Of a stretch of DNA of 64,000 bases, positions 51,582 through 64,000 are shown piece after piece; within the stretch, counting starts at the first letter, position 1, and every line of letters begins with the position of its first letter. This DNA comes from Chlorops oryzae (Eukaryota > Arthropoda > Insecta > Diptera > Chloropidae): the NCBI GenBank assembly GCA_020466095.1, contig CM035806.1:8723251-8787250 (forward strand), read 5' to 3'. The notes under the pieces are model-generated. The model saw nothing but the letters and a program-made list of their open reading frames with translations, was not told the origin of the DNA and searched no databases. Made by a program: the position numbers and the translations under genes.

Positions 51582-53271
51582 GATTTCCAAAAATGCATTA
51601 AAAACGGTCATCGGAACCAAGATGCATTGAAGAATGTTATACCCAGTAAAACATCTATAAAGAGGAATTGAAAGAACCAGCGACGGAGAAAATTATCTTC
51701 GAAGGGCCCCTTACAGCATTACGAACATTTTCAGAAGTCTTAGGAGGCTAACGATTTAAGCGAAAGACAGGGCAAAACCTGTATGGGAAAAATAATATTT
51801 GCCGCCTCTATGATGACACTCATGGGGAACTGTTTTCGCATATCTATTGTGAGATTGTCGTCCCTCACATTGCCGGTCTTGGCAATTTTTCCGGCTTCAC
51901 AGCCAGCCCCAATCGGCAAATCGGGGCCTGACGAAAGAGCCGTGCCTGCACTCTGGAGAGGAAAATAAGTGTTTGTGCGAACAAGAAGTAAAAGAGTCAG
52001 CCTGATTTTATAAGATGTGGTAGGTAAACAGCTTTGTGGACCAACTGACAGTGAAGTCGCCAGTGAGTATTACTTTTGATGGAAGTAGGTGCTAGGATTA
52101 CTAGAATACTACCAAAAACTACCCTCAGATTTGAGATTTTGGAGATATTTTGATAATATTTGAACATATTTTAGGGGGGGTCGCTTTCAAAGGTTGGAAA
52201 GCCGGGCGGTTTTTTTTTTCATAGAGTAATCGAACCAAAGTCGGCATATGGATCCTTTTTATGGTCTTGAAAATCTCCAGAAGAACTTTTCTAGTGATCG
52301 TTCTGGGGGCCCTAGACCAGCTGTTAAATAGGGGCACTTAAAAAAAATGACGAAACGATTTCTTTGCCCTGGGTGTATCAAATAAAATCGATATCCCCGA
52401 ACGGAAAGCCACTTTTGATACTATTTAGGTTATAGTTTGCTGGAGCTTCTTAAATTTGGGGCCCCTAGGCCATGGCCTACCTGGTCTATCTTATAATCCG
52501 GCTCTGTATATAGCTACCCGTTTATCTGTGTCGGTTATTGTATCGCAAAGCCCATTTGACCAAGGGCATTCGGACGGCAGGACGATGGGTCAGTGGCCTC
52601 GCCTTTAAGATGGTATAAACTTATAAATCGAGCCATACGTTTTAATCTACTTTAATTTTGAACTATAAAAGAAAAAAAAATATTACGTCCCACCTTCATC
52701 ATAGCCTGGATTACGCCCTTGCCCTGACCATACCACCCCCACCCTTAGTTGTTTTTCAATGTCTGGAATCTCTATAAATAAGCGAACTAAAATGTTCCAG
52801 GTTTAATATGGTATGGTCTCTACCAGAAAGTTCACGGAAATTCTAATTAAAAATCATTGCAAAGTTTATTAAAAAAGTTTTGTAACTATTTACAAGAAAG
52901 CGAAGCTATAATTCTTATTGTCAAATGTCCTGTTGTCCAGCGGCGGCAACAATAAAAGTAACGGCTATTTTTTACTTGGAATTGAAAGCTGAAAACATCG
53001 AAGACATATTCAATTGATTTTTTTCTCGGAATCACACTTTTGAATGACGTCCGTAAACATTAATTAAAAGGAGAAAGAAGAAGAAAACGAAGACAAGAAG
53101 GTTGAAGCTAACAAGGACACAAGGAACAAGGAAAAATATCGTCTAATTTTTATTTATTTTTGACATCATAGAACAATTCTGACAATTGGTAATGAGAAAA
53201 AAATTTCAAAGAAATCTAATTTTAAATTCACTTAAATCCTAGATCAAAATCATAATAAACACAAGTTGATA
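51582..53271. other. Intergenic stretch, no proven gene
   Basis: CCATGGCCTACCTGGTCTAT then CTTATAATCCGGCTCTG near 52,470-52,507 recalls ends of insect MITEs, but no partner end was found. The remainder shows nothing I can support. Confidence 0.4.
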
Positions 53272-53461
53272 CACCGAGAGAAATAACAACAGTTAAATCA
53301 ACTACTTAGAACAGTTAAAGTAAGAGTGGTCAAATAAACTGTATTCCGCGTTAAATACACTGAAAAAGGCAGTCAAATGAACAGTTGAAAAACAGTTATT
53401 TTTCTATGTTCAAATTCGCTTTCGTTCACTTAGACGTATAAGTTCGCATTCTGATCAACCG

Positions 53462-53545
53462 TCTCCGGAGGTTTCGATAGCTCAGTGGTTTAAACTGTGA
53501 CTCGACAGTCATGAGCTTCGGGGTTCTATCCCTGCTGGCGGCGGG
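53462..53545 (+). repeat. tRNA-like module 1 of the TIR element (copy 2)
   Basis: GATAGCTCAGTGGTTTAAAC, TGACTCGACAGTCA and TCGGGGTTCTATCCCTGC are identical to copy 1; D-arm-like, anticodon-arm-like and T-arm-like parts are in order. Confidence 0.6.
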
Positions 53546-53769
53546 AATTTTTCTGAATTTTTTTTTTAATTACAGTTTTTTTTTTTGTTCAGAGTGTAGT
53601 TGTTTTGGAAGACAAAAATTTTTCTCCTAAATTTTTAAGGTTTTATTTAATTTAATTTTTTTTTTAATGGTTCATTTTCAAGCAAAAAATTTTGGGAGTG
53701 AAACAATTCCTTAAGCACGTTCCCCAAAACTTCATAAACTCAAGTGAGCATTTTGACCAACAAATTAAA

Positions 53770-53862
53770 TTCGTTCGTTTAGAGCGTAATGGGTTAAGAC
53801 GTTCGCCCAGCGAAATGTGGAGGTCAGTGGTTCAAGGCTCGGCCGAGGCGAGAAAAATTAAA
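53770..53862 (+). repeat. tRNA-like module 2 of the TIR element (copy 2)
   Basis: TTTAGAGCGTAATGGGTTAA, GTTCGCCCAGCGAA and AGTGGTTCAAGGCTCGG. It has one extra base pair (AG) in the A-box region compared with copy 1. The open frame through it is incidental. Confidence 0.5.
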
Positions 53863-54219
53863 GAGATGAAAGAGAAAAAGATTTAAATAGAAACAAATAA
53901 ATAAAGAAAAAATATAATAATTTAATAAAAAAAAAATATTAATAAAAGAAGATAAAAAAAAAGTCAAAGCAAAACATAAATTATTTTTTCCCAGTCGCTA
54001 GTGATAGTTGATTTAACCGCGAGACAGTTATATCAACCATCAGGTAGTTATATCCTTATTGACTGTGTTTGTACTGTTGAATTGACCGCTACTACACATA
54101 AGCTAACAATTAACGGTGAACTCGGTTATTTTAACCTGCTTTTTCAGTTAATATAACTACCTTTTTCTCTCGGTGTATGGTTGAAATGGGCACTCTGAGA
54201 ACATTTTCTTGGTTTCTTA

Positions 54220-55080
54220 ATAGACCATTGATAGTCTGAACCATGGACAGTATCGATAGTACTATCGGAAGATTGTACATTCTAAGGTTTCAACTAATTG
54301 GGTTGGCAAATTGCTAGTGGTTTCAATCAAGCCTGTTTGAGCTGTTAACATTTAAATATCCACCATTTTAAAGTTTAAAATTTTAAAATCAATGGTGGTT
54401 CTCATGATACAAGAAAACAAGATAGCGCCATTTCAGCCCGATGATGTCACAAATACAAAATGAGAGCTTCGTTGTTGTTGTTTTGCATGTTAAGCCCAAC
54501 GTCACAACTATACTTTAGCATGGGAAACAACAACAATGCGAATGCTACAAAATAGCGGTACCCGAAATGGCGCTATCTTGCTCTCTTTGTATCATGGGTG
54601 GTTCTATAATAAAAATTTAAATTTTTATAAAAAAGTTAAAAAATATTGTACAAAATTATCCTTCCTCATATACAAGGTGCCGAAATTTTAAAGCCTTTTT
54701 ACTCAAATATCCATACCTTGTAACCATAACATACGCAGTTTAGCATGACGCCTATAATTCTCATTTGGTTTGTAAAATGGACACATAAGACTCGTCGAAT
54801 TTCTGAAGAAGAAGGTGTGTAAGCTTGTCTAACTTTTGGGTTTGGTAGATCTGAATAGCTATCTATAGTTCGATAATCGATAGTTCAATAATCGATAGTT
54901 CAATTATCGATAGTTTAATTATCGATTGTCGAAATAATCGATTGTCGAAATAATCGATCATTTCAATGATAGATTATTTTAATAATCGCTAACTTTTATA
55001 ACCGATAACTTCAATAATAAATAATTCGTAATCGATAATTTCAGTCATCGATTAATTTAATAATCGATTGTTTTTTGAAG
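54220..55080. repeat. Family C dispersed repeat (copy 3) with nested MITE
   Basis: Shares GATAGTCTGAACCAT, GGCAAATTGCTAGTGGTTTC, AAGGTGCCGAAATTTTAAAG and GCATGACGCCTATAATTCTC with 18,970-20,930. The tail (54,860-55,070) is ATCGATA-rich. The MITE at 54,403 interrupts it. Confidence 0.8.
54403..54596. mobile_element. MITE with CATGATACAAG ends (copy 2, nested)
   Basis: CATGATACAAGAAAACAAGA then TAGCGCCA, ending TTTGTATCATG. GGTGGTTCT is duplicated on both sides (54,394-54,402 and 54,597-54,605). The unfilled counterpart lies in the family C copy near 19,178 (ATGGTCCTATAATAAAAA). 194 bp; shorter than copy 1 by internal loss. Confidence 0.92.
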
Positions 55081-56619
55081 TGACAAAAACCCAGAAATTT
55101 CGTTTAATTTTAGGTGAGATTCCCCACGTGGACTGGCAACAGTGGTTTTTGTGTGCGATGAGTTCCTACATTTCCATGTCCTGATGCCCATGATGAAGAC
55201 CATTGGGAGGCGAATTTCGCGTCAGTGTGGAATTTTGTATCTTCAAGGCCCCTTTGAGTAATAAGAAAAGAGTTAAAGAGAGACTCAGAGATAGAAAAAC
55301 ACTTTGCGTGACCTTGAGGCAGTCCTCAACACAGTATTCGACGTATTAGATGAACTCCAAAAAATAAAAAGAGTCTATCTGCTTTCTTTGAATGAAACTC
55401 CTGGCGAATGATAGACCTTCATATGGGCTTTGTGTGGTTCAAGTCCAGAACAATCCCATCAGTTGCATCCAGAACTTGAAAACTTTCTAACATAAAGTGC
55501 AGGCGATCGATCAACCAGGTAAGCTTTTCATAATCATTGTCGCCATCGCTTCATGCCCAACAACAACATAGTTTAAGGCACAGTAGAATCTTAGACACTG
55601 CTGAAGTCGCGACCTGAAAAAAAGAAATAATTAAAATTCTTAAATCATTTTAAATGATTAACTGAAAAATTTGAATTTTTGCGAATTTCGCCGCGAAAGA
55701 GGCCTCTTGAAAAATGCATTTTTTACTCAAAGGCAATGTGGAGTGTGCTTCAATATGGTTTGCTGGTCCAGTGGGCACAGTAGGCTCAGTTCATCTTTGA
55801 GACTGTGAAAAGAGGTGTAAAATTCTTTGACTGTACTAAATATGTTTATGTTTATGTTTCTTTACGTGTTTATTCAAGAATTTTTGCGCAGCTTCCTCGT
55901 CTTCGGCTTCGGCTTCGCCGTTCGCCGCTCACCGTAATTTACACGATTACACAACGTTTCCGCTCATTAAAAACGAATATGGTTGCATTGCGGCATTTTA
56001 TTTCATTGCGAATGGTGTCAAATGACACAAATTACGTGCATATTCCTTCCATTCGGGCGAGCGAGCGAGCGAGCGAGCGTCGTCAAGATTGGCAGCCCTT
56101 CCCAATCATTATCCGGCGACATGCTGCGAATTGAAGGTCCCGGTGCCCTCTTCCTCTATCATCTATATCGCATGGTGCAGAGTGCACGGTGTGCGCGGCT
56201 CAAGCATTAGCAGAAGTCAAATGGTAACTGCCAGCCTCTGAGAATTCGGATCAGAGAAAACCAGCAATCCGGTGCGATGGGCGCAAGTTCGTCCGTGTGG
56301 GTGTGGAAGAAGGACGAAGCAAAGGTTTCGTGTTTTTGTTTTTTTTTTTTTTTTTGGAATTTTTTCGGCTGGGAATTACGAGTGCTTAAGGTGTGGGCCG
56401 GTAGATATGTAACATTCGGTTGACTGACTTGTACAATGAGCGTATCATTTCAGGTACTTGTGTCGTCGTCCTCGTTCTCGTCGTCGGCGGTGGCGGTGGC
56501 GGCGGCGGCTGCACGGTGGCGGTAAAGTTTGTGATTTTGATTATGTGAAATCCTGTGCACGTGCTTAAAGCAAAGATTTTTACAGGCGAACAAAAAGCAC
56601 GTGCTCTATGGACTTTTCG

Positions 56620-56650
<31 letters not shown>

Positions 56651-57069
56651 CTTTTCCTTCATTTCTTTTGTCGAAGTACGGCCGCCCGGCGCGTTGAACG
56701 CGAGTACTTCCGAACTGACTGACTGGTCCCGCGTATAGGTTACCCATTTCTTTTGGCAAGAGGCTAAGTACGCTTGTGTGAATGGACCGTTAAGGTGGTA
56801 CGTCGTGGAGTGGACCGTTGGCTGGTGGTATAATGAAGGGTTGTGGGTTGGTGTGTACTGTGGTATGGTGTTTATTATTATACACTTTATGGAAATCTAA
56901 CATGACGTCTTGGAGTGAAGTGGTTACAAATACAGATCGCGAAAAATTATGAAATTCGCTTCGCTTCAGTCGAGCTCGAGCACTTATTAACGACGTCGCA
57001 CAGTGTCACGAGTGCGGCCAAAAATGGCTTAAAAACGAATGTGGAAATTTTAATATTTTTTTTGTTGTT
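55081..57069. other. Region with GC-rich, promoter-like stretches; no proven gene
   Basis: 55,880-56,300 and 56,455-56,530 are GC-rich (CTTCGGCTTCGGCTTCGCCG, GAGCGAGCGAGCGAGC, GGCGGTGGCGGTGGCGG). TTCGCTTCAGTCGAGCTCGAG near 56,957 looks like an initiator-containing 5' region. Open frames are short and domain-free. It could be the 5' end of a neighbouring gene whose coding exons lie beyond the satellite. Confidence 0.35.
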
Positions 57070-60000
57070 GCATTTTTATATTTTATATTTTCATATTTTC
57101 GTATTTTCATATTTTCGTATTTTCATATTTTCATATTTTCATATTTTCATATTTTCATATTTTCATATTTTCATATTTTCATATTTTCATATTTTCATAT
57201 TTTCATATTTTCATATTTTCATATTTTTCATATTTTCATATTTTCATATTTCATATTTTCATATTTTCATATTTTCATATTTTCATATTTTCATATTTTC
57301 ATATTTTCATATTTTCATATTTTATATTTTTATTTTTATTTTCATATTTTCATATTTTCATATTTTCATATTTTCATATTTTCATATTTTCATATTTTCA
57401 TATTTTTCATTTTTCATATTTTCATATTTTCATATTTTCTTTTTCATATTTTCATATTTTCATATTTTCATATTTTTATTTTCTATTTTCATATTTTCAT
57501 ATTTTATATTTTCATATTTTCATATTTTCATTTTTCATATTTTCATATTTTCATATTTTATAATTTTATATTTTCATATTTTCATATTTTCATATTTTCA
57601 TATTTTTCATATTTTCATATTTTCATATTTTCATATTTCATATTTTCATATTTTATATTTTCATATTTTCATATTTTCATTTTTCAATTTTCATATTTTC
57701 ATATTTTCATATTTTCATATTTTTATATTTTCATATTTTCATATTTTCATTTTTCATATTTTCATATTTTCATATTTTCATAATTTTATATTTTCATATT
57801 TTCAAATTTTCATATTTTCATATTTTCATATTTTCATATTTTTATAATTTTTATATTTTCTATTTTATATTTTCATATTTTCATATTTTCATATTTTCTA
57901 TTTTCATATTTTCATTTTTCATATTTTCATATTTTATATTTTCATATTTTCATATTTTCATATTTTATTTTTCATATTTTCTATTTTCATATTTTTATAT
58001 TTTCATATTTTCATATTTTCATAATTTTATATTTTCATATTTTCATATTTTCATATTTTATATTTTCATATTTTATATTTTCATATTTTCATATTTTCAT
58101 ATTTTCATATTTTCATATTTTCATATTTTCATATTTTCATATTTTCATATTTTCATATTTTCATATTTTTATAAATTTTCATATTTTCATATTTTCATAT
58201 TTTATATTTTCATAATTTTATATTTTCATATTTTCATATTTTCTATTTTCATATTTTCATATTTTCATATTTTCATATTTTCATATTTTATATTTTCATA
58301 TTTTCAATTTTCATATTTTCATATTTTCATATTTTATTTTTTCATATTTTCATATTTTCATATTTTCATATTTATATTTTCATATTTCATATTTTCATAT
58401 TTTCATATTTTCAATTTTCATATTTTCATATTTTTTATTTTTCATAATTTTCATATTTTCATATTTTCAAATTTTTATATTTTCATATTTTCATATTTTT
58501 ATAATTTTATATTTTCATATTTTCATATTTCATATTTTCATATTTTCATTTTTTCATATTTTCATATTTATATTTTCAATTTTATATTTTCATATTTTTC
58601 ATATTTTCATATTTCATATTTTCATATTTTATATTTTCATATTTTCATATTTTTAATTTTAATTTTATATTTTCATATTTTCATATTTTTTTTTTTTTTT
58701 CAATTTTATATTTTCATTTTTTAAATTTTCTATTTTCATATTTTCATATTTTCATATTTTCTTTTTCATATTTTCATTTTTATATTTCAATTTTCTATTT
58801 TATATTTATTTTTTTCATATTTTCAACATATTTTTTCATATTTTATATTTTCATATTTTCATATTTTTTTTTATTTTTCATATTTTATATTTTCATATTT
58901 TATATTTTCATATTTTCTATTTTCATATTTTTTATATTTTCATATTTTCATATTTTCATAAATTTTATATTTTTCATATTTTATATTTTCATATTTTCAT
59001 ATTTTATTTTCATATTTTTTCATATTTTCATATTTTCATATTTTCATATTTTCATATTTTCATTTTATTTTCATATTTTATATTTTCATATTTTCATTTT
59101 TCATATTTTCATATTTTATATTTTCATATTTTCATATTTTCATATTTTTCATATTTTCATATTTTTTTATATTTTCATATTTTCATATTTTATTTTCATA
59201 TTTTCAATTTTCATATTTCATATTTTATATTTTTATTTAAATTTTTTATAATTTTCATATTTCATATTTTATTTTTTTATTTTCATATTTTTATTTTTTT
59301 CATATTTTCAATTTTCATTTTTTTTTATTTTCATATTTTATATTTTCATATTTTCATATTTTATTTTTCATATTTTCATATTTTATATTTTCATATTTTC
59401 ATATTTTAATTTTATATTTTCATATTTTCATATTTTTCATATTTTTATTTTTTTTCATATTTTTCATATTTTCATATTTTCATATTTTCATATTTTCATT
59501 TTTATTTTTCATATTTTTATATTTTCATTTTTCATATTTTATATTTTATATTTTCATATTTTCAATTTTCATATTTTCATATTTATATTTTCATATTTCA
59601 TATTTTCATATTTTCATATTTTCATATTTTCATATTTTCAATTTATATTTTCAATTTTTATATTTTCATATTTTCATATTTTTATAATTTTATATTTTTT
59701 ATATTTTTATTTTATATTTTCATATTTTCATATTTTTTATATTTTCATATTTTCAATTTTCATATTTTCATATTTTCATATTTTATAATTTTATTTTTTC
59801 ATATTTTCATATTTTTCATATTTTCATATTTTCATATTTTTCATATTTTATATTTTATATTTTCATATTTTCAAATTTTTTATATTTTATATTTTCATAT
59901 TTTATAATTTTTTTATATTTTCATATTTTTATATTTTCATATTTTCATATTTTCATATTTTCATATTTTATATTTTAAATATTTCATATTTTCATATTTA

Positions 60001-63000
60001 TATTTTATATTTTCATTTTTCATTTTTTCATTTTTCAATTTTATATTTTCATATTTTCATATTTTATATTTTATAATTTTATATTTTATATTTTCATATT
60101 TTCATATTTTCATATTTCATAATTTTTATATTTTCATATTTTCATATTTTTCATATTTTCATATTTTCATATTTTCATATTTTCATATTTTCATATTTTA
60201 ATATTTTCATATTTTCATATTTTCATATTTTCATATTTTTCATATTTTCATATTTTCATATTTTCATATTTTTATATTTTCATATTTTCATATTTTCATA
60301 TTTTCATATTTTCATATTTTCATATTTTCATATTTTCATATTTTCATATTTCATATTTTCATATTTTCATATTTTCATATTTTCATATTTTCAATTTTCA
60401 TATTTTCATATTTTCATAATTTTATATTTCATATTTTCAATTTTCATATTTTCATATTTTCATATTTTCATATTTTATATTTTCATATTTCATATTTTCA
60501 TATTTTCTATTTTCATATTTTCATATTTTCATATTTTATATTTTCATATTTCATATTTTCATATTTTCATATTTTCATATTTTCATATTTTTTTTCATAT
60601 TTTTTATATTTTCATATTTTCATATTTTCATATTTTTATATTTTATATTTTCATATTTTATATTTTTATATTTTCATAATTTTTATATTTTCATATTTTC
60701 ATATTTATATTTTCATATTTTCATATTTTCATATTTTCATATTTTTCATATTTCATATTTTCATATTTTTATATTTTTCATATTTCATATTTTTATAATT
60801 TTATATTTTATAATTTTTATTTTCATATTTTCATATTTTCATATTTTCATAAATTTTCTATTTTCATATTTTCATATTTCATATTTTCATTTTTCATATT
60901 TTCATATTTTCATATTTTCATATTTTATATTTTCATATTTCATATTTTCATATTTTATATTTTCATATTTTTATATTTTCATATTTTCATTTTTCATATT
61001 TTCATATTTTCATATTTTCATTTTTCATATTTTCATATTTTATATTTTATATTTTTCATATTTTCATATTTTCATATTTTCAATTTTTATTTTCATATTT
61101 TCATATTTTATATTTTCATATTTTCTATTTTTATATTTTCATATTTTATATTTTCATATTTTATATTTTCTATTTTCATATTTTATATTTTCTATTTTCA
61201 TATTTTCATATTTTCATATTTATATTTTCATAATTTTTCATATTTTCATATTTTCTATTTTCATATTTTTTATATTTTATATTTTATATTTTCATATTTT
61301 CATATTTTCTATTTTCATATTTTCATATTTTCTATTTTCATATTTTATATTTTCATATTTTTCATATTTTCATATTTTCATATTTTCATAATTTTATATT
61401 TTCATATTTTCAATTTTCATATTTTCATATTTTCATATTTTCATATTTTATATTTTATATTTTCATATTTTTCATATTTTCATATTTATATTTTCATATT
61501 TTCATATTTTCATATTTTCATATTTTCATATTTTTTATATTTTCATATTTTCAATTTTCAATTTTCATATTTTTATATTTTCATATTTTATATTTTAAAT
61601 TTTTATTTTCATATTTTCATATTTTCATATTTTTCTTTTTCATATTTTCATATTTTCATATTTTCAATTTTCATATTTTATATTTTCATATTTTCATATT
61701 TTCATATTTTTCATATTTTTATATTTTCATATTTTCATATTTTATATTTTATATTTTCATATTTTCATATTTTTCATATTTTCTATTTTCATATTTTCAA
61801 ATTTCATATTTTCATATTTTCATATTTTCATATTTTATATTTTCATATTTTATATTTTATATTTTATATTTTCATATTTTCTATTTTCAATTTTCATATT
61901 TTATATTTTCATATTTTCATATTTTCATATTTTCATATTTTCAATTTTCATATTTTCATATTTTCTATTTTCATATTTTTATATTTTCATATTTTCATAT
62001 TTTCATATTTTCATATTTTATATTTTCATATTTTCATATTTTCATATTTTTATATTTCATATTTTCATATTTTCATATTTTATATTTTCATAATTTTATA
62101 TTTTCATATTTTCTATTTTCTATTTTCTATTTTCATATTTTCTTTTTCATATTTTCATATTTTATATTTTCATATTTTCATATTTTCAATTTTATATTTT
62201 CATATTTTCATATTTTCATATTTTATATTTTCATAATTTTATATTTTCATATTTTCATATTTTCTATTTTCATATTTTCATATTTTCTATTTTATATTTT
62301 CATATTTTCAATTTTCATATTTTCATATTTTCATATTTTTATATTTTATATTTTCATATTTTCATATTTTCATATTTTCATATTTTATATTTTCATATTT
62401 TTATTTTAATTTTATATTTTATATTTTCATATTTTATTTTTATATTTTCATATTTTCAATTTTCATATTTTTATTTTTTTTTCAATTTTATAATTTTATA
62501 TTTTCATATTTTATATTTTATATTTTCATTTTTCATATTTTCATATTTTCATATTTTCATATTTTCATATTTTCATATTTTTAATTTTTCATATTTTCAT
62601 ATTTTATATTTTCATATTTTATATTTTCATATTTTCATATTTTCATATTTTATATTTTCATATTTTCATATTTTCATATTTTCATATTTTCATATTTATA
62701 TTTTCATTTTTCATATTTTCATATTTTCATATTTTCATATTTTCATTTTTCATATTTTCATATTTTATATTTTCATATTTTATATTTTCATATTTTCATA
62801 TTTTTCATATTTTCATATTTTCATATTTTCAATATTTTCATATTTTCATATTTTCATAAATTTTATATTTTCATTTTTCAATTTTATATTTTCATATTTT
62901 CATTTTCAATTTTATATTTTCATATTTTCATATTTTCATATTTTCATATTTTATATTTTCAACAAATTTTATTTTCATATTTTTCAATTTTATTTTCATA

Positions 63001-64000
63001 TTTTCATATTTTCATATTTTCATAAATTCATTTTATTTTTTTTTTTTATTTTCAATTTTTATTTTATATTTTCATTTTTTATATTTTATATTTTCATATT
63101 TTCATATTTTCATATTTTCATTTTTTATAAATTTCATATTTTCATATTTTCATATTTTCATATTTTATATTTTTTTTCATATTTTTTTTCATATTTTCAT
63201 ATTTTCATATTTAATTTTTTTATATTTTCATATTTTCATATTTCATATTTTCATATTTTATATTTTCAATTTTATATTTCATATTTTCATATTTATATTT
63301 TCATATTTTCATATTTTCATATTTTCATATTTTCATATTTTCATATTTTTTATATTTTCATATTTTAAATTTTCATATTTTCATATTTTTCATTTTTTAT
63401 TTTCATATTTTCATATTTTCATATTTTCATATTTTCATATTTTCATATTTTCATATTTTCATATTTTCATATTTTCATATTTTCATATTTTCATATTTTC
63501 ATATTTTCATATTTTCATATTTTCATATTTTCATATTTCATATTTCATATTTCATATTTTCATATTTTCATATTTTCATATTTTCATATTTTCATATTTT
63601 CATATTTTTATATTTTCATATTTTCATATTTTCATATTTTTCATATTTTCAATATTTCATATTTTCATATTTTCATATTTTCATATTTTCATATTTTCAT
63701 ATTTTCATATTTTCATATTTTCATATTTTCATATTTTCATATTTTTATATTTTCATATTTCATATTTTTATATTTTTATATTTTCATAATTTATATTTTC
63801 ATATTTTCATATTTCATAATTTCATATTTTCATATTTTCATATTTTTCATATTTTCATATTTTCATATTTCATATTTTTATATTTTCATATTTTCATATT
63901 TTCACATTTTCATTTCATATTTTCATATTTTTCATATTTTCATATTTTCATATTTTCATATTTCATATTTTCATATTTCATATTTTCATATTTTCATATT
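57070..64000. repeat. 8-bp satellite (CATATTTT)n, continues past window end
   Basis: About 6.9 kb of CATATTTT units, roughly 850 copies, with frequent single-base losses (TATATTTT without C, CAATTTT, CTATTTT) and added T. The first units include CGTATTTT variants near 57,097. No other sequence interrupts it. A frame of about 300 residues of Phe/Ser/Tyr/His/Ile repeats at its left end is not a gene. Confidence 0.98.

Larger units (their letters stand above)
53272..54175 (+). mobile_element. TIR element carrying two tRNA-like modules (copy 2)
   Basis: CACCGAGAGAAA to TTTCTCTCGGTG with TA flanks (53,270-53,271 and 54,176-54,177). It is the reverse complement of 45,321-46,234 with few differences over about 900 bp. 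The tRNA-like modules read on the plus strand. Confidence 0.9.

Noticed and set aside
53462..53545. Functional tRNA gene
   Set aside because: The T-arm pairs well, but acceptor and D stems do not, and the same sequence sits in two copies of a transposon; reported as tRNA-like only.
56915..57847. 310-residue Phe/Ser/Tyr/Ile/His frame
   Set aside because: Apart from about 50 leading residues it is the translated 8-bp satellite.

Overview
The window comes from a fly genome, probably a higher dipteran and possibly tephritid-like. The evidence is one multi-exon gene whose protein reads as the netrin receptor Unc-5, GT-AG introns, AT-rich intergenic DNA with ATACATAC/TATGTATG runs, and many short DNA transposons. 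The species call is an inference; the Unc-5 call is strong.

Region 1 (1-14,815): the 3' part of unc-5 on the + strand. Ten exons between 191 and 10,845 join in one frame (2,781 nt, 926 residues plus stop). They encode the end of Ig1, Ig2, two thrombospondin type-1 repeats (TSR), one membrane helix, a ZU5 domain, a UPA-like region and a C-terminal death domain. The signal peptide and start of Ig1 lie left of the window. Introns carry mobile DNA: a 1.23-kb TIR element with internal tandem repeats (737-1967), a foldback (about 2030-2775), a Helitron-like end, a pogo-like MITE and a hAT-type foldback (6752-7289, 8-bp duplication). A long 3'UTR may run to an AATAAA at 14,800.

Region 2 (14,820-32,830): repeat-dominated. 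It holds family C (dispersed, with ATCGATA-rich tails) at 14,820-15,600 and 18,970-20,930, a 32-bp tandem repeat, a CAT/CAC array, several MITEs with readable target-site duplications, and family B (about 500-650 bp, TA-flanked). Two small exon-like open segments (22,943-23,070 and 28,395-28,461) are phase-compatible, but I cannot assign them.

Region 3 (32,840-39,660): a segment of about 1.06 kb is present twice (33,244 and 35,064). The second copy is split by a 2.76-kb foldback element (35,137-37,900) with nested palindromes and two kinds of tandem array; the first copy supplies the empty site. The sequence between the copies looks degraded and may be an assembly artefact.

Region 4 (39,660-57,060): more MITEs, tRNA-derived SINEs, a 736-bp hAT-type element, further family B copies, and two oppositely oriented copies of an element of about 910 bp with ends CACCGAGAGAAA that carries two tRNA-like modules (45,321-46,234 and 53,272-54,175). 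GC-richer non-repetitive stretches near 41.2-41.7, 49.3-50.2 and 55.8-57.0 kb could hold promoters or 5' exons of another gene; I could not prove any.

Region 5 (57,070-64,000): almost 7 kb of an 8-bp repeat (CATATTTT) running off the right edge.

Only unc-5 is a confident protein-coding gene. Most other long open frames are translations of microsatellites.
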